Source of the DNA: Planctomycetia bacterium
Lineage (GTDB): Bacteria; Planctomycetota; UBA11346
DNA: 6,327 nt
Assembly (NCBI GenBank): GCA_005801395.1
Contig: SYDV01000403.1
Span: 1-6,327, forward strand
Direction of reading: 5' to 3'
The translations under genes and the position numbers were made by a program. This document shows positions 5,732 to 6,327 of the stretch, piece after piece. Numbering within the stretch: position 1 is the first letter of the stretch; the number at the start of each line of letters is the position of its first letter. The notes under the pieces are model-generated. The model was not told the origin of the DNA, did no database searches, and saw nothing but the letters and a program-made list of their open reading frames with translations.

Positions 5732-6327
5732 TTAAATACGCCGGAAGGTGCTCGTGGCACCAGGCTGAGCATTAAGTGGAACCAGCTCGGCTAAACTATC
5801 CACACAACGCGATGCACCCGCCGCGATTAATTCATTCTTTGAAATCATACCAATTAACGCAACCGTCACCGCCCCAGCAGCTACGGCTGATTTCACGCCA
5901 TTGGGACTATCTTCTAAAGCCAAACACCGCTCGGGTGGAACGCCCAATCGTTTTGCGGCTAAGAGATAAGGATCCGGTGCCGGTTTACGATTAGCGACAT
6001 CCTCATAACAAACGCGGGAAGCTATACGTTTATCTAGTCCAATAACCGATAATCCCAACGCGGCGACTTCTCGTTCGGTTGAGGTAACCAAACAGACAGG
6101 CACGCCTTGATACGCTGCGTTTTCCAGTAATTCCATAATGCCAGGGCGCAGCGCTAATCCTTCGTTGCGATACAGATCTTTCAGGATGTCTGTTTTCCCT
6201 GCCATCCACGCCAGCACATCACCGTTTTTGCCAAATCGCTGCATCAGATCCAAATAAAATAGGCGATCACTTTTTCCTATATTGCCAATGATTTCAGCTT
6301 CGCTGATATCGATACCTTGACTGGATA
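5732..6327 (-). CDS. HAD-superfamily phosphatase, beta-phosphoglucomutase-like (partial, 5' end beyond window)
   Basis: The frame is open from the right edge to a TAA at 5734-5732, giving about 198 residues, so the gene starts outside the window. A TTG at 6253 could be taken as a start, but the residues before it (ISEAEIIGNIGKSDRLFYL) continue a normal HAD cap domain, so I do not use it. Visible HAD motifs are: motif II in CLVTSTE (Thr/Ser), motif III lysine in NRKPAPDPYLLAAKRLGV, and motif IV in LALEDSPNGVKSAVAAGA. Motif I (DxDGT/V) with the nucleophile must lie upstream. The alpha-helical cap places it in HAD subfamily IA with beta-phosphoglucomutases, phosphoglycolate phosphatases and sugar-phosphate phosphatases. 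Substrate is undetermined. It is the first visible gene of the minus-strand cluster and abuts the methyltransferase with a 2-bp gap. Confidence 0.9.
   Translation of the reverse strand, partial: SSQGIDISEAEIIGNIGKSDRLFYLDLMQRFGKNGDVLAWMAGKTDILKDLYRNEGLALRPGIMELLENAAYQGVPVCLVTSTEREVAALGLSVIGLDKRIASRVCYEDVANRKPAPDPYLLAAKRLGVPPERCLALEDSPNGVKSAVAAGAVTVALIGMISKNELIAAGASRCVDSLAELVPLNAQPGATSTFRRI

Noticed and set aside
6251..6253. TTG as the start codon of the HAD phosphatase
   Set aside because: The frame stays open to the window edge and the upstream residues fit the HAD cap domain; motif I is still missing, so the true start is outside.
1..6327. CRISPR array, tRNA or rRNA gene, toxin-antitoxin or phage-defence system
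   Set aside because: No regularly spaced repeats, no cloverleaf-like or rRNA-like sequence, and no proteins of such systems were seen on either strand.

Overview
The window looks like bacterial chromosome, probably from a free-living, polysaccharide-degrading member of the PVC group (Planctomycetes, Verrucomicrobia, Kiritimatiellota or relatives). The reasons are two different formylglycine-type sulfatases close together, an IS1595-like transposase start, and a MurJ whose conserved residues are easy to read but whose surroundings are not the usual proteobacterial ones. This lineage call is an inference; no rRNA or other strong marker is present.

Left part (1-1792): the first 61 bases are the start of a minus-strand transposase that leaves the window. 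Its element seems to end near base 103, inside a plus-strand arylsulfatase gene. The sulfatase has lost its signal peptide and N-terminal metal-binding aspartates, has asparagine where the family has an active-site histidine, and is frameshifted in an A-run near its C-terminus. It is best read as a pseudogene (about 81-1318). Next comes about 245 bp of AT-rich sequence without genes, a perfect 15-bp palindrome, and a short plus-strand coding remnant (1564-1782) that resembles the C-terminal end of an RsmD-type rRNA methyltransferase.

Middle (1793-3431, minus strand): an intact secreted sulfatase of 479 residues with a signal peptide and all expected catalytic residues. It converges on the remnant with 10 bp between the stop codons, and a GC-rich inverted repeat spans both stops. 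About 200 bp separate it from the next gene, including a possible weak terminator.

Right part (3432-6327, minus strand): a probable operon transcribed right to left, consisting of a HAD-family phosphatase (N-terminus beyond the window), a class I SAM-dependent methyltransferase starting with GTG only 2 bp after the phosphatase stop, and murJ, the lipid II flippase, 51 bp further on. murJ is a cell-envelope housekeeping gene; the roles of the other two are not fixed by the sequence. The intact sulfatase would act outside the cytoplasm on sulfated glycans or small sulfate esters and needs a formylglycine-generating or anaerobic sulfatase-maturating enzyme encoded elsewhere.

I found no convincing new multi-gene system. 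The most interesting material is the decaying left part: an IS-truncated, frameshifted sulfatase and an apparent methyltransferase remnant beside a palindromic operator-like site.
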